64,000 bases of DNA from an uncultured Clostridia bacterium (GCA_947632025.1 CANRNN010000009.1:1-64000); one strand, 5' to 3'. Counted from the stretch's first letter, positions 41,101 through 51,881 are shown. Program-made: numbers and translations. The notes: generated by a model from the sequence alone, not told the origin.

Positions 41101-41270
41101 CGATACGCGCTCTTGATGAAAAAGCGAAATCGGAAATACCGATACTCGCAATGACCGCGAACGCCTTTACCGAAGACAGGGAAGCAGCCCTTGCGTGCGG
41201 AATGAACGGTCATATCGCGAAACCGATAGATATAAATGTCCTGCTTGAAACGCTTGACAGCGTGATTTGA
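38169..41270 (+). CDS. PAS-containing hybrid sensor histidine kinase with two receiver domains
   Basis: FLSNMSHDIRTPMNAIVGFT, GTGLGMAITKNIVDMM, two REC modules (VVDDDFNTCDS; LLAEDNELNQEIAEALL...MDVQMPVMNGYDATRAIR). Confidence 0.92.
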   Translation: MYHCRLKFCFVDFPDEYAEMIKSMPVLSKNFEHDFSDWKPEEADIVLFGNTAVDRIRSSFRKKLPHSVFVALCERDNFEYFKNLADEIWELPLNESEFEYRFLCLQRDIKLMMDKWESDNFLNAAIDNSPSMVWFKSRDGVHEKVNQSFCNAVGKTKAQVQGRSHAYIWDVEDDDPACVESDNQVMETRSLKISEEKIMTGQGERLLTTYKSPLIDWDDSVMGTVGVGIDITRERAFEEGIVSRSRTLEKVLTSIDAGVICHSLDGKKIISTNDAALRILGYKSVDEMLAAGFDMVAKSVFDEDKPIFREKIRSLRAEGDTVDVEYRVRHENGEIIHVLGNVKLLSENGELFFRRFLIDVTEQKLREREQKRRSDALIQGLSTDFSLVCYYNLITGLGEPLRVNENCAKGLLQSIFKGNISLEESFGLYIGSCVVEEDKRALRETLTRQTLREKLSDRDTIFLNYRCSCDDKVHFFQLKIVKTGDWAIEPSVVIGLRSVDSEIRKELEKELQLEAALAEANRANIAKSAFLSNMSHDIRTPMNAIVGFTTLALSHPERKEQVEECLKKIMASGNHLLSLINDVLDMSRIESGKMHLDEKPASLSDIIHGLQNILYADVSSKGLEMSVNASEIYDEEILCDKLRLNQVLLNLLSNAVKYTPSGGKVMFGISQHNSPNEGSARYRFVVKDTGIGMSEQFIKHIFEPFERERNTTISGIQGTGLGMAITKNIVDMMHGTIDIQSRQGEGTTATVEFEFKINTGHIDLHTMEEFKNCRALVVDDDFNTCDSVSYMLEQLGMRAEWTLSGKEAVLRTKQALSRGDSYDVYIVDCFLPDLNGIEVVRRIRKATKTNVPIIVLTAYDWTEFEDDAREAGVSAFCSKPLFMSELKSCLSALSAKKGEEGSENESKTRSGRLLLAEDNELNQEIAEALLTEAGFEIDIAENGQEAVDAVKSHEAGYYKAVLMDVQMPVMNGYDATRAIRALDEKAKSEIPILAMTANAFTEDREAALACGMNGHIAKPIDINVLLETLDSVI

Positions 41271-41274
41271 AAAT

Positions 41275-41304
41275 AGAAAGCCCCCTTAAAAAAGGGGGCT
41301 TTCT
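41275..41304. terminator. Terminator
   Basis: AGAAAGCCCCCTT-aaaa-AAGGGGGCTTTCT. Confidence 0.8.
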
Positions 41305-41367
41305 ATGTATACGATTATAAATTCCCGATAAATACTTTGATCTCCCCCGCCTGTCGGTGGCTTTCAT

Positions 41368-42399
41368 TTACAGATGTTTTACTATCCTGTCTATTACGGG
41401 AGCGTAATGCTCGTCAGAAATTCCAAAGTCCATCAGTTTGTAGCTCCACACGGCGCGTCCTATGCCGTGTTTCTCAAATACCTCGTGAATATCCTCAAAC
41501 CACCTCACCGTATCTTCGGCGGGTGCCTGATCAATAACGCCGTATTCGCCGCAGTAAAGCGGCACGTTCCGATTTTCGCATACCTCGACCGCTTCTCGGA
41601 AAAGCTCCTCGAAAAATCCCGTGCCGAGCGCGGTTATCTTCGGATTTTCCTCCGCGAATGCACCCGCCATTGTGCCTGGGATCTTTGCGGATTCCTCGCG
41701 GTATTTCGCATAACTGTCCGGATAGCCGATGTGGAAATCCTTAGGCATTCCCTCCACCCACCATGCTGTCTGGTGAGTAAATAAAAGCGGCTCATAGCAG
41801 TGGAAATTGTACACGATATTTTCGTCGACAGGAGGTAAAAGCAGCTTTACGGAGCTTACCGCGCTGTAGCACACTCCGCCGTAAAGTATTTTCACGTCCG
41901 GAGCATTTTTGCGGATAGTTTTTATGCAGCGTGCGGCTATCTCGTTCCATTTGTCGGCTACATTCGGGTCAACAACCTCGTTCAGCATCTCAAACATCAT
42001 CATATCGGAATATTTCGCGTATCTCTCGGAAAGTCTGTCCCAAAGCGTGATGAATCTGTCCTGAAGTCCCTTGTCATCAAAAAATCCCGCCGAATAATTC
42101 TTGTCGTCGAAAATATATCCGCACGTCTTGTGCAGGTCGAGAACGACGTTCAGACCGTACTTTCTGCACCACGAAACACATTTGTCAATGTAGCCGAATC
42201 CTTCGGGCTTTGGCGTTCCGTCGGGATTTTCTACATTCTCGTAATCAATGGGAAGCCGAACGTGATCAACACCCCACGATGCAATTTTTTCAATATCGGA
42301 TTCGAGAATAAACGTGTCGAGATGTTCCTTTTCGAGCTTGCCTTGTGAGAGCCAGCCGCCGAGATTTACGCCGCGGCAGAATTTTTCGAGCTTTTTCAT
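41368..42399 (-). CDS. Glycoside hydrolase family 5-like (endoglucanase-type)
   Basis: RGVNLGGWLSQ, VDHVRLPIDYENV, VVLDLHK, MFEMLNEV, YCGEYGV. Confidence 0.85.
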   Translation of the reverse strand: MKKLEKFCRGVNLGGWLSQGKLEKEHLDTFILESDIEKIASWGVDHVRLPIDYENVENPDGTPKPEGFGYIDKCVSWCRKYGLNVVLDLHKTCGYIFDDKNYSAGFFDDKGLQDRFITLWDRLSERYAKYSDMMMFEMLNEVVDPNVADKWNEIAARCIKTIRKNAPDVKILYGGVCYSAVSSVKLLLPPVDENIVYNFHCYEPLLFTHQTAWWVEGMPKDFHIGYPDSYAKYREESAKIPGTMAGAFAEENPKITALGTGFFEELFREAVEVCENRNVPLYCGEYGVIDQAPAEDTVRWFEDIHEVFEKHGIGRAVWSYKLMDFGISDEHYAPVIDRIVKHL

Positions 42400-42501
42400 A
42401 TTTGTTCCTCCGAAAAAATAATTTTTTGTTGATTTTATTATAGCATTTTTTTGAAGAATGTGTTATAATAATAGGGGCATATTTTACGTTTTGGGGGTGT
42501 T

Positions 42502-43248
42502 ATTACGGGAGATATACAAAAAGACCTTGCTGCCGCAAATCTGACCCGTCGGGAAAGCGGTTTCGTTCACCCGACATATGATTCGGAGCTTGAATTCTAC
42601 GAGCTTGTGAAGTCGGGAAACGTCGAGGCGCTTGAAGCCCGCAACGATTACGGAGGTGTCGACGACCCGTCACGGGGACAGCTCTCCCGCGACAGAATAC
42701 GGAATCTGCGGTATCATATAATAGTCACGGTCGCTATGATCTCGCGTTTCTGCATTGAGGGCGGACTTGACGAGCGCGAGAGCTACGCGCTTTCCGACCT
42801 GTACATTTCTCTCCTCGACAAGACCGATACCGAGGAAAAGCTTCGCAATATCCATCGCGAGGTCGTTCTGGAATATGCGTCAAGAATGCGGAAAATAAAT
42901 TCCCGACGCCGCGTTTCTATTCATATAATAAAGGCGCTCGATTATATCGACGCTCATTTGTGCGAGCGCATTTCCATAACGGACGTGTCGGAGTATCTGG
43001 AACTTGACAGGACATATTTCGGAAAATTGTTTACAAAAGAAATAGGCGTGAATTTTTCGGAATATGTGCGCAGGAGAAAAACAGATTCCGCCGAGAATAT
43101 GCTGCTTTATTCCGAAAAAAATATCGGGGAAATTTCCGATTTCCTGGGATTTGCTTCACCAAGCCGCTTTTCCGAGATCTTCCGGAAATATAAAGGAATG
43201 ACCCCCACCGAGTTCAGACAGGAATATTATCGCAGACATTGGAAGTGA
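42502..43248 (+). CDS. AraC-family transcriptional regulator (start uncertain; ORF track begins at GTG 42607)
   Basis: C-terminal HTH_18: ISITDVSEYLELDRTYFGKLFTKEIGVNFSEYVRRRK...GFASPSRFSEIFRKYKGMTPTEFRQ; frame open upstream to an SD-like GGGGGTG. Confidence 0.75.
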   Translation: MTGDIQKDLAAANLTRRESGFVHPTYDSELEFYELVKSGNVEALEARNDYGGVDDPSRGQLSRDRIRNLRYHIIVTVAMISRFCIEGGLDERESYALSDLYISLLDKTDTEEKLRNIHREVVLEYASRMRKINSRRRVSIHIIKALDYIDAHLCERISITDVSEYLELDRTYFGKLFTKEIGVNFSEYVRRRKTDSAENMLLYSEKNIGEISDFLGFASPSRFSEIFRKYKGMTPTEFRQEYYRRHWK

Positions 43249-43319
43249 ATTTGTTAATATGTCAGAAAAAATCTCGTATATACTTATGAAATACCGATAT
43301 TTCAACAAGGGGTGAACAG

Positions 43320-43880
43320 ATGGACGACAGCGGGATAGTCGCGCTTCTCGCCGAACGTTCCGAGCGCGCAATAACGGAGGCTTCACACAAATATTTCAGC
43401 TATCTTAAAACCATAGCGTACAATATCCTTGGAAACAGCGAGGACGCCGAACAGGTCGCAAACGACACTCTGATGCGGCTTTGGACGGTCGATCCCGAAA
43501 AAATTCCGCCCGTTATAAAAACATATCTTTCCCGAATCGCGAAAAATTTAGCGTATGACATTCTGCGTTCCGAGCGTCGCGAAAAACGCGGAGGGGGAGA
43601 AGCCGTTCTCGTTCTTGACGAGCTTTCGGAGTGCGTTTCCGGAAACATTTCCGCCGAGGAGGCATTTTTTGAAGCGGAATTTTACGCGGATATAAACGCT
43701 TTTTTAGCTTCGCTTAAAGCGAAGCACAGAAAAATGTTCGTGCTGAGATACTGGTACTGTTTCAGCACGGCTGATATAGCAGAGCGAATGGGAACGTCCG
43801 AAAGTACGGTTTCGGTGACGCTTTCAAGACTGCGGGGAAAGCTGCATGATTTCCTTATTGAAAGAGGGTACGATTTATGA
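43320..43880 (+). CDS. ECF-type RNA polymerase sigma factor
   Basis: Sigma70 r2 (NSEDAEQVANDTLMRLW) and r4 (STADIAERMGTSESTVSVTLSRLRGKL). Confidence 0.88.
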   Translation: MDDSGIVALLAERSERAITEASHKYFSYLKTIAYNILGNSEDAEQVANDTLMRLWTVDPEKIPPVIKTYLSRIAKNLAYDILRSERREKRGGGEAVLVLDELSECVSGNISAEEAFFEAEFYADINAFLASLKAKHRKMFVLRYWYCFSTADIAERMGTSESTVSVTLSRLRGKLHDFLIERGYDL

Positions 43881-45025
43881 AGAGCGACAAACTGTTTCTC
43901 GCGATAGACAAAATTGACGACAAATATCTTGAAGAAGCGTCCGGCAGCGGAAAAAAGCGGCATAAGGTTTTTTATATCGGAAGCTTCGCGTGTGCTGCGG
44001 GATTCGCGGCGGTTATGTTGGCGGGGATCCTGTTTTTCACGGTCGGAAGGTCGGCTCTCGTGGATAATACGAGCGGTGCCGCGTCCGGAGGTATCTCTGT
44101 CGACTATACCTCCGACGGGGATTCAAGAATAAACGAGATAATCAAGAACTGGCAGCAAACCGCCGAAGCGCCGCTTAACAGCGGGGAAATATTTTCGGAA
44201 TTTGAGGTGAAGATCAACGGGCAAGATATTTTGACCGAATGGTTAGGAAACGAACCTTTGACAGTTAATGTCAAGGCAAAACTTCCGGAGGAGTGGGTGA
44301 CTAGATCCGTGTCGGTCACAACAAAGGTTTTTGTTGACGGGGAAAGATTTTATACTAAGAGAGAAAATAATTATGACTTCGGTGTACGGACGGATCCCGT
44401 AAACACGGTGTATGAAGCTACGTTCAATGTCGTACCGCCGCATGATTTCGGTACTATGGTCGTGACGTGTGAGGCTTCTTTGTGGCATGAAGAGGGAGAA
44501 AACGACAAGTCAGACTATAATGCTGTCGCCTCACGGGTCTTTTACAATTCCGAAAAGATCACCCCCGAATATTATGAATTTGTCCGCAGTTCGGCTGTGG
44601 ACCCCGAAAATAAATATATCTCGTATACTTGGGATAAAGCCGGCGGGCAAATATTTATCGGCGACGAGAACGGCAACTTTCCACGTCTTAGCAGCAATTC
44701 GGAAGATGTCTATATTTATCTTTACGGCTTAGATGCCGGAGTTTACAATGTCAGCCTGATTCTGGGCGGAGAAGGTATATTGGGAATGACAATGGACCGG
44801 TACAAAAGAATTGTATGTGTCGGGGATAATGAATCCATAAGACTAAAGCTCAACAGCGAGGAATTTAATGTAACTTTGATGGCATCTGAACGCTATGGCG
44901 ACGGTCTGACGGTCACTGCAACGGCTTTTCCCGCGGCAGTCGAATCGCTTGAAGAGCTTCGCGAAGATCTTCCCGACTCGCTTATGCACGGATATGTTTC
45001 GGATTGTTATTATTTCTGCCCTTAA
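43877..45025 (+). CDS. Membrane-anchored protein, probable anti-sigma/cognate regulator
   Basis: Overlaps sigma gene by 4 nt; single TM near residues 30-55; extracytoplasmic domain. Confidence 0.6.
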   Translation: MKSDKLFLAIDKIDDKYLEEASGSGKKRHKVFYIGSFACAAGFAAVMLAGILFFTVGRSALVDNTSGAASGGISVDYTSDGDSRINEIIKNWQQTAEAPLNSGEIFSEFEVKINGQDILTEWLGNEPLTVNVKAKLPEEWVTRSVSVTTKVFVDGERFYTKRENNYDFGVRTDPVNTVYEATFNVVPPHDFGTMVVTCEASLWHEEGENDKSDYNAVASRVFYNSEKITPEYYEFVRSSAVDPENKYISYTWDKAGGQIFIGDENGNFPRLSSNSEDVYIYLYGLDAGVYNVSLILGGEGILGMTMDRYKRIVCVGDNESIRLKLNSEEFNVTLMASERYGDGLTVTATAFPAAVESLEELREDLPDSLMHGYVSDCYYFCP

Positions 45026-45111
45026 AATACGCTTTCAATATCCGTTCCGTTTTTCAAAAATTCCCGCAGATCATTTCAACAGTAGCTTCGCATATCGGAT
45101 ATTTGAAATAA

Positions 45112-45137
45112 AAAAGCCCGTTTTCACAACGGGCTTT
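45112..45137. terminator. Bidirectional terminator
   Basis: AAAGCCCGTT-ttcac-AACGGGCTTT. Confidence 0.75.
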
Positions 45138-45157
45138 AGCTTTATGTTTATTTGGAA

Positions 45158-46066
45158 TTATTCTTCATGGAGAGTTTTCAGCGCGGCTTCTATCTCGTCC
45201 TTTGAAGCTAGTTTCTGTGAAAATGCCGTTGCGCCGCCTGCCGCCGTGCCAAGCTCCAGAGCGTTCAGGTAATTTCCCGTCCTTATATACCCCGCAAGGA
45301 ATCCCGCTACCATAGAATCTCCCGCTCCCACAGGATTTACGACGGTGCCCTTTGCCGTTCCGATAAGGTGAATACTGTTGTTTGCGTCGAGCAGGATAGC
45401 TCCCTTGCTGCCCATTGAGATGAGAATATTATCAGCATCGAGCTTTTTCGCACACTCTGCCGCCTCGCCCGAAGTGGATATTTCTTTCCCGAAAAGCGCC
45501 GACAGCTCGTGAATATTAGGCTTTACGAGGAACGGGCGGTATTTCAGCGCGCTTCTTAAAAGCTCCCCCTCTGCGTCCACCACAAAGCGTATTCCGCGCC
45601 CCGAAAAGCGCTTGAGTATCTGCTCGTATGTATCGTTCGGCATTGACTTCGGGATACTTCCCGAAAGGACGATAAAGTCCCCTTTCTCAGCGACTTCGAG
45701 CCTGTCCAGCAGCTTTTTTAGTTCCTCTTCGGAAATGTCTGGTCCCATGCCGTTTATCTCGGTGACTTCGCCGTTTGCCTGAAGCTTGACGTTTATTCTT
45801 GTCAGACCGTTTCCGACGGTTATGAAGTCTGTCTTAACGCCGTCCTTTTCGACAACATCCACGACAGCTTGTCCCGTAAATCCCGCTGCGAAGCCGAGAG
45901 CCACGTTTTCGATACCTAGCCTTGACAGCACGACGGACACGTTAAGACCCTTTCCGCCGTATGTGAGGATCTCTCCCGACGTTACGCGATTGACACGTCC
46001 GAAAGTCACGTCGCCGGCCGACAGGTAGTAGTCAACGGAAGGATTCAAAGTTACCGTATAAACCAT
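45158..46066 (-). CDS. 1-phosphofructokinase family hexose kinase
   Basis: VYTVTLNPSVDYYL, GGKGLNVSVVLSRLG, VNPVGAGDSMVAGFLAG. Confidence 0.9.
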   Translation of the reverse strand: MVYTVTLNPSVDYYLSAGDVTFGRVNRVTSGEILTYGGKGLNVSVVLSRLGIENVALGFAAGFTGQAVVDVVEKDGVKTDFITVGNGLTRINVKLQANGEVTEINGMGPDISEEELKKLLDRLEVAEKGDFIVLSGSIPKSMPNDTYEQILKRFSGRGIRFVVDAEGELLRSALKYRPFLVKPNIHELSALFGKEISTSGEAAECAKKLDADNILISMGSKGAILLDANNSIHLIGTAKGTVVNPVGAGDSMVAGFLAGYIRTGNYLNALELGTAAGGATAFSQKLASKDEIEAALKTLHEE

Positions 46067-46279
46067 AGCCCAGCACCTCTTTCCCAGAAATATACTTTTC
46101 ATTTTATTATACCACTTTCCCCTCGAAAAATCAACAGTTTTTTCATTCAACACAAAAATCCTGCCTTAAAAGTTAAATTTTTGGACAATTTGTCACTTGA
46201 TTTTGAAAACTGCTGAGTGTATAATATTAGTCAGTGTGTTGTTCCGTATGAGGATAAAATCAGGGTAGGAGTGATTAAG

Positions 46280-47647
46280 ATGACAAAGTCCGCCGTTCGC
46301 GACCTTACCGAGGGAAAGCCCATGAAGCTTATTCTCGGATTTATGCTGCCGCTTTTGTTCGGAATGCTTTTTCAGCAGTTCTATAATATGGTGGATACCA
46401 TAGTCGTGGGGCAGTATCTGGGGATAAACGCCCTTGCGGGAGTAGGCTCGACGGGTTCGATAAATTTTCTCGTGCTGGGATTCGTTATAGGGATATGCGC
46501 GGGCTTTGCCATTCCCGTGGCTCAGAAATTCGGCTCGCGTAATTTTGAGGAGCTTCGCCGTTACGTCGGCAACACCATTTGGATATCGGCTGTGTTCGCG
46601 CTGATACTGACGGTGCTGACGTGTGTTTTCTGCGCGGATATACTTAGGCTTATGAAAACACCCGACGACGTTTTTATGGAGGCTTACAATTATATTTGGG
46701 TGATTTTTCTGGGGATCCCGATAACGTTTGTGTACAATATACTTTCGGGATTTATACGTTCGCTGGGCGATTCAAAAACTCCGGTAATTTTTCTGGTTAT
46801 CTCAAGCCTGCTTAACGTCGCGCTCGATATCGTGATGATAGTTGTTTTCAAAATGGGAGTAGCGGGAGCGGGCTGGGCTACGGTCATTTCTCAGTTCGTA
46901 TCTAGCGTGATGTGCTTTGTGTACATAATCAAGCGGTGCGAGATACTCCACCTAAAAAAAGACGACCTGAAACCGCGCCGATATTATATCGTACAGCTTT
47001 GCGGCGTGGGGCTTCCCATGGGACTTCAGTACTCAATAACGGCGATAGGGACTATCCTTATCCAGACAGCGGTGAACGGTCTGGGTTCGATGTATATGGC
47101 GTCTGTCACGGCAGGAAGCAAGGTGGGGCAGTTTATGTGCTGTCCGTTCGACGCTATGGGAAGCACCATGGCTACATACGGTGGACAGAACGTCGGCGCA
47201 GGGAAGCTTTCCCGCGTAAAGAGAGGATTGTTCGACTGTATCCTTCTCGGAGTGGGATACGCGCTTATAGCGCTTGTGATAGCTGTTTTTCTGGGAGATA
47301 AGCTTGCGATGCTGTTTATAAGCGGCGAGGACGCGTCCGCAGGAAATGTCGAGGATATAATCGCGCTTGCAAAGCAGTTTCTCGTGACGAACGCGGCGTT
47401 TTATGTGCCGCTTGCGTTTGTGAATATCGTGAGATTTATGATACAGGGAATGGGCTCGTCGCAGGTCGCTCTCTATGCGGGAGTGTTCGAGCTTGCCGCA
47501 AGAGGAGTCGTCGCTTTGGCGCTTGTGCCGTTCTGGGGATACAACGCGGTATGTTTTGCGAATCCTTTCGCGTGGATATTGGCGGACGCTTTTCTGATAC
47601 CCGCGTTTTTCCTGTGTTTCAGAGCGATAAAGAAAAGGATACCTTAG
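46280..47647 (+). CDS. MATE-family efflux transporter
   Basis: Twelve hydrophobic segments; QQFYNMVDTIVVGQYLGINALAGVGSTGSI, GVGLPMGLQYSITAIGTILIQ. Confidence 0.92.
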   Translation: MTKSAVRDLTEGKPMKLILGFMLPLLFGMLFQQFYNMVDTIVVGQYLGINALAGVGSTGSINFLVLGFVIGICAGFAIPVAQKFGSRNFEELRRYVGNTIWISAVFALILTVLTCVFCADILRLMKTPDDVFMEAYNYIWVIFLGIPITFVYNILSGFIRSLGDSKTPVIFLVISSLLNVALDIVMIVVFKMGVAGAGWATVISQFVSSVMCFVYIIKRCEILHLKKDDLKPRRYYIVQLCGVGLPMGLQYSITAIGTILIQTAVNGLGSMYMASVTAGSKVGQFMCCPFDAMGSTMATYGGQNVGAGKLSRVKRGLFDCILLGVGYALIALVIAVFLGDKLAMLFISGEDASAGNVEDIIALAKQFLVTNAAFYVPLAFVNIVRFMIQGMGSSQVALYAGVFELAARGVVALALVPFWGYNAVCFANPFAWILADAFLIPAFFLCFRAIKKRIP

Positions 47648-47686
47648 GAAGAATAAGCATAACCAAACTGTTCTTTCGCATAAAAC

Positions 47687-47720
47687 ATTAGTGCCCCGCG
47701 ATCTCTCACGGGGCACTAAT
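47687..47720. terminator. Terminator
   Basis: ATTAGTGCCCCG-cgatctctca-CGGGGCACTAAT. Confidence 0.7.
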
Positions 47721-48222
47721 GCTGGTTTGGTTGGTAATTATATGAAAAGAATGGTTATCAAAAGAGTTTTGCTTAACAATTATATTATATTCTCGCTGTG
47801 TGGATTTACAGTGTTTTCTTTGTGAAAATTAGATGAAAATCGCCCCCGTTCAGATGAAGCATTCTTGCCAAAAGCGAAAGCAGACTTGTAAAATCATTTT
47901 TGTCAAAGCCGACAGGCGTGTTTAGGATCGTGTTTTGTTCATAATTCCTCCGAAAAATAAATAAATTACAATTTATTTTAGCATTTTTATTTTAATTTTG
48001 TAATAGAAAATAAAAAATTATTATTTTTTTAGAATAATTTGCTGTATAAAATTGCTAAAAAACGGCAAGTATAATTAAAGAATTTTGTAAGAAGTTACAA
48101 AAATATGCAAAAAGCTACATTTACTACTTGATTTATAAAACTGTATTGCTTAAAATATATAGTAGTATGCAAAGTGCATAAATACAATTTGCGCTAAAAT
48201 AAATTTTTTCAGGAGGATTTTT

Positions 48223-48678
48223 ATGAATATCAGACCTTTAGCGGACAGAGTTGTCATCAAGTCGGTCGAGGCAGAGGAAACTACAAAAAGCGGTATCATT
48301 CTTACCGCCGCCGCACAGGAGAAACCTTCTATCGCAGAAATAGTCGCAGTAGGTCCCGGCGGAGTGGTTGACGGCAAGGAAGTTAAAATGTTTGTCAAGG
48401 TCGGCGAGAAGGTACTCATCAGCAAGTATTCCGGCACTGAGGTCAAGGTCGACGGAGTGGAGTATTCCATCGTAAGACAGGAAGATATTCTCGCTGTAGT
48501 TGATGAAGCCGCAGGGGAAGCCGCTCCCCGCAAGAGAGGCAGAGCCGCAGCATCCGCTCCCGCTGCAGCAGCGGAAACACCCAAGAAAACACGCGGAAGA
48601 AAAGCAGGCGCAAAACCCGCAGCCAAGAAAACAGGCGCAAAGCGCGGCAGAAAACCCGCAGCTAAAAAGGAAGGCTAA
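48223..48678 (+). CDS. groES: GroES co-chaperonin with an atypical Lys/Arg/Ala-rich C-terminal extension
   Basis: NIRPLADRVVIKSVEAEETTKSGIILT...KVGEKVLISKYSGTEVKVDGVEYSIVRQEDILAVV, then EAAGEAAPRKRGRAAASAPAAAAETPKKTRGRKAGAKPAAKKTGAKRGRKPAAKKEG. Confidence 0.95.
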   Translation: MNIRPLADRVVIKSVEAEETTKSGIILTAAAQEKPSIAEIVAVGPGGVVDGKEVKMFVKVGEKVLISKYSGTEVKVDGVEYSIVRQEDILAVVDEAAGEAAPRKRGRAAASAPAAAAETPKKTRGRKAGAKPAAKKTGAKRGRKPAAKKEG

Positions 48679-48704
48679 TCCCTAAACATAATATAAAAAT
48701 ATAA

Positions 48705-50354
<1,650 letters not shown>

Positions 50355-50450
50355 TTGACTAATTACTAAATTTGGCATACAAGTTGATAAGGGGACTCTC
50401 AAGAAACAGAGCATAAAAAGGAGTAAAGTAACCCCCGCCGGACACACAAA

Positions 50451-50494
50451 AACAAGCCCGAAACTTCCGTTTAGTCGGTTGTTTCGGGCTTGTT
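50451..50494. terminator. Terminator after groESL
   Basis: AACAAGCCCGAAAC...GTTTCGGGCTTGTT. Confidence 0.75.
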
Positions 50495-50535
50495 TATTGA
50501 GTAAAAGCTGTGCGGGCGTTATTGTGAGTTTAGGC

Positions 50536-51249
50536 TTATTTATATTTTATTACTTCAAGAATTTTTTCGGCAGCTTGCGTTCTCTGTTCATCTGGGGTAA
50601 TAGCCCCGGCTCCGTCGCCGCGCTGTTCTCCGTAATCCCCGAAGCCCGAATGATTGCCACCCTCAATAACGAACTCCTCGTATGTATCGGGCATCATACC
50701 GCGTCCCTGAACGATTTTTTCCATATTTACGACCTTGTCCTCACTGCCGTAGACAGAAAGAACCTTGAGATGTGAATCTTTCAGGTCTTTTGTAGAATAT
50801 GCCGCTAAAAGTATCAGTCCGTCGAGCTTTTCGGAATTATCGGCTGCATAGCTTGCCGCCATAGCCCCGCCGAGAGAGTGTCCCGCAAGATACACGTTTT
50901 CGTAGCCGTATTCCTCTATAATATCGTCCGCCCTGTTTATTCCGAAAAAAGCCAGATTGCACGGCATACTTACGAGAAAGCAGTCCACGCCGCCCGCCGA
51001 TATTTCCTTAAGAAGCGCCGAATACGCGATATCCTCTACCTTTGCTCCGGGATAGAAAATAAGAGCGTCCTCCTCGCCCGGACCGTCGTAAAAATATCCC
51101 CTATCTGTTTTTGAGATGCTTACAAGATCGGTATTTTCAAGCGCACTGTCCCTGTTTATGACGTGATAATAATCGTTGACGTAAATGACAAAAGCAAGCG
51201 CTGCCGCTGCTATTGCCGCCGCAATGATAATGAGGATTTTCTTTTTCAT
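50536..51249 (-). CDS. Membrane-anchored alpha/beta hydrolase
   Basis: N-terminal TM; LAGHSLGGAMAASYA; SEDKV; GGNHSGFG. Confidence 0.8.
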   Translation of the reverse strand: MKKKILIIIAAAIAAAALAFVIYVNDYYHVINRDSALENTDLVSISKTDRGYFYDGPGEEDALIFYPGAKVEDIAYSALLKEISAGGVDCFLVSMPCNLAFFGINRADDIIEEYGYENVYLAGHSLGGAMAASYAADNSEKLDGLILLAAYSTKDLKDSHLKVLSVYGSEDKVVNMEKIVQGRGMMPDTYEEFVIEGGNHSGFGDYGEQRGDGAGAITPDEQRTQAAEKILEVIKYK

Positions 51250-51371
51250 ATGCTGCATTGCTCCCTTAAAAAATTATTTTAAATATTATATCACGAAAAA
51301 ATAAAATTGTCAACCAAAAATGTAACGAAATAAAAAAATCAGGTACTAATATAACGAAAGAGGGTGAAAGC

Positions 51372-51881
51372 GTGACAGCATTGGACGATTTATTCGCGGA
51401 ATTTTACGATGATGTTTTCCGATACATTTACAGCCTCTGCCGTGACGTTTCACTCGCCGAGGACCTTACAGCGGACGTTTTTCTGGAGATAGTAAAATCT
51501 ATAGGCAGCTTCAACGGAAAAAGCAGCGTCAAAACGTGGATCTTTTCGATAGCACGGCACGTTTGGTTCAAATATCTTCGGAAGAAAAAACGTTCCGCCG
51601 ATATTATCGGAATTTCCGAGCTTGCTGACTGCGAACCTCCCGATTTCAACTCGGCGGAGGGTTCATTTTTGAGCCGAGAGCTTATTTCACGGATCTATGA
51701 AATAATAAATTCCGAGCCCGAAAACAGGAAAAACGTCGCCCTTATGCGTATCCAAGGGTATTCGTTCTATGAAATAGGCGAAAAGACGGGAATGTCCGAA
51801 AATTCCGCAAGGGTAACTTTTTTCCGGATAAAAGAAAAAATACGAAAAATTCTTAAAGAGGAGGGTCTTTACAATGAATGA
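51372..51881 (+). CDS. ECF-type RNA polymerase sigma factor
   Basis: YIYSLCRDVSLAEDLTADVFLEI...; r4 IQGYSFYEIGEKTGMSENSARVTFFRIKEKIRK. Confidence 0.9.
   Translation: MTALDDLFAEFYDDVFRYIYSLCRDVSLAEDLTADVFLEIVKSIGSFNGKSSVKTWIFSIARHVWFKYLRKKKRSADIIGISELADCEPPDFNSAEGSFLSRELISRIYEIINSEPENRKNVALMRIQGYSFYEIGEKTGMSENSARVTFFRIKEKIRKILKEEGLYNE

Noticed and set aside
47720-48222. CIRCE element for groESL
   Set aside because: No TTAGCACTC-N9-GAGTGCTAA or close variant in the intergenic region.
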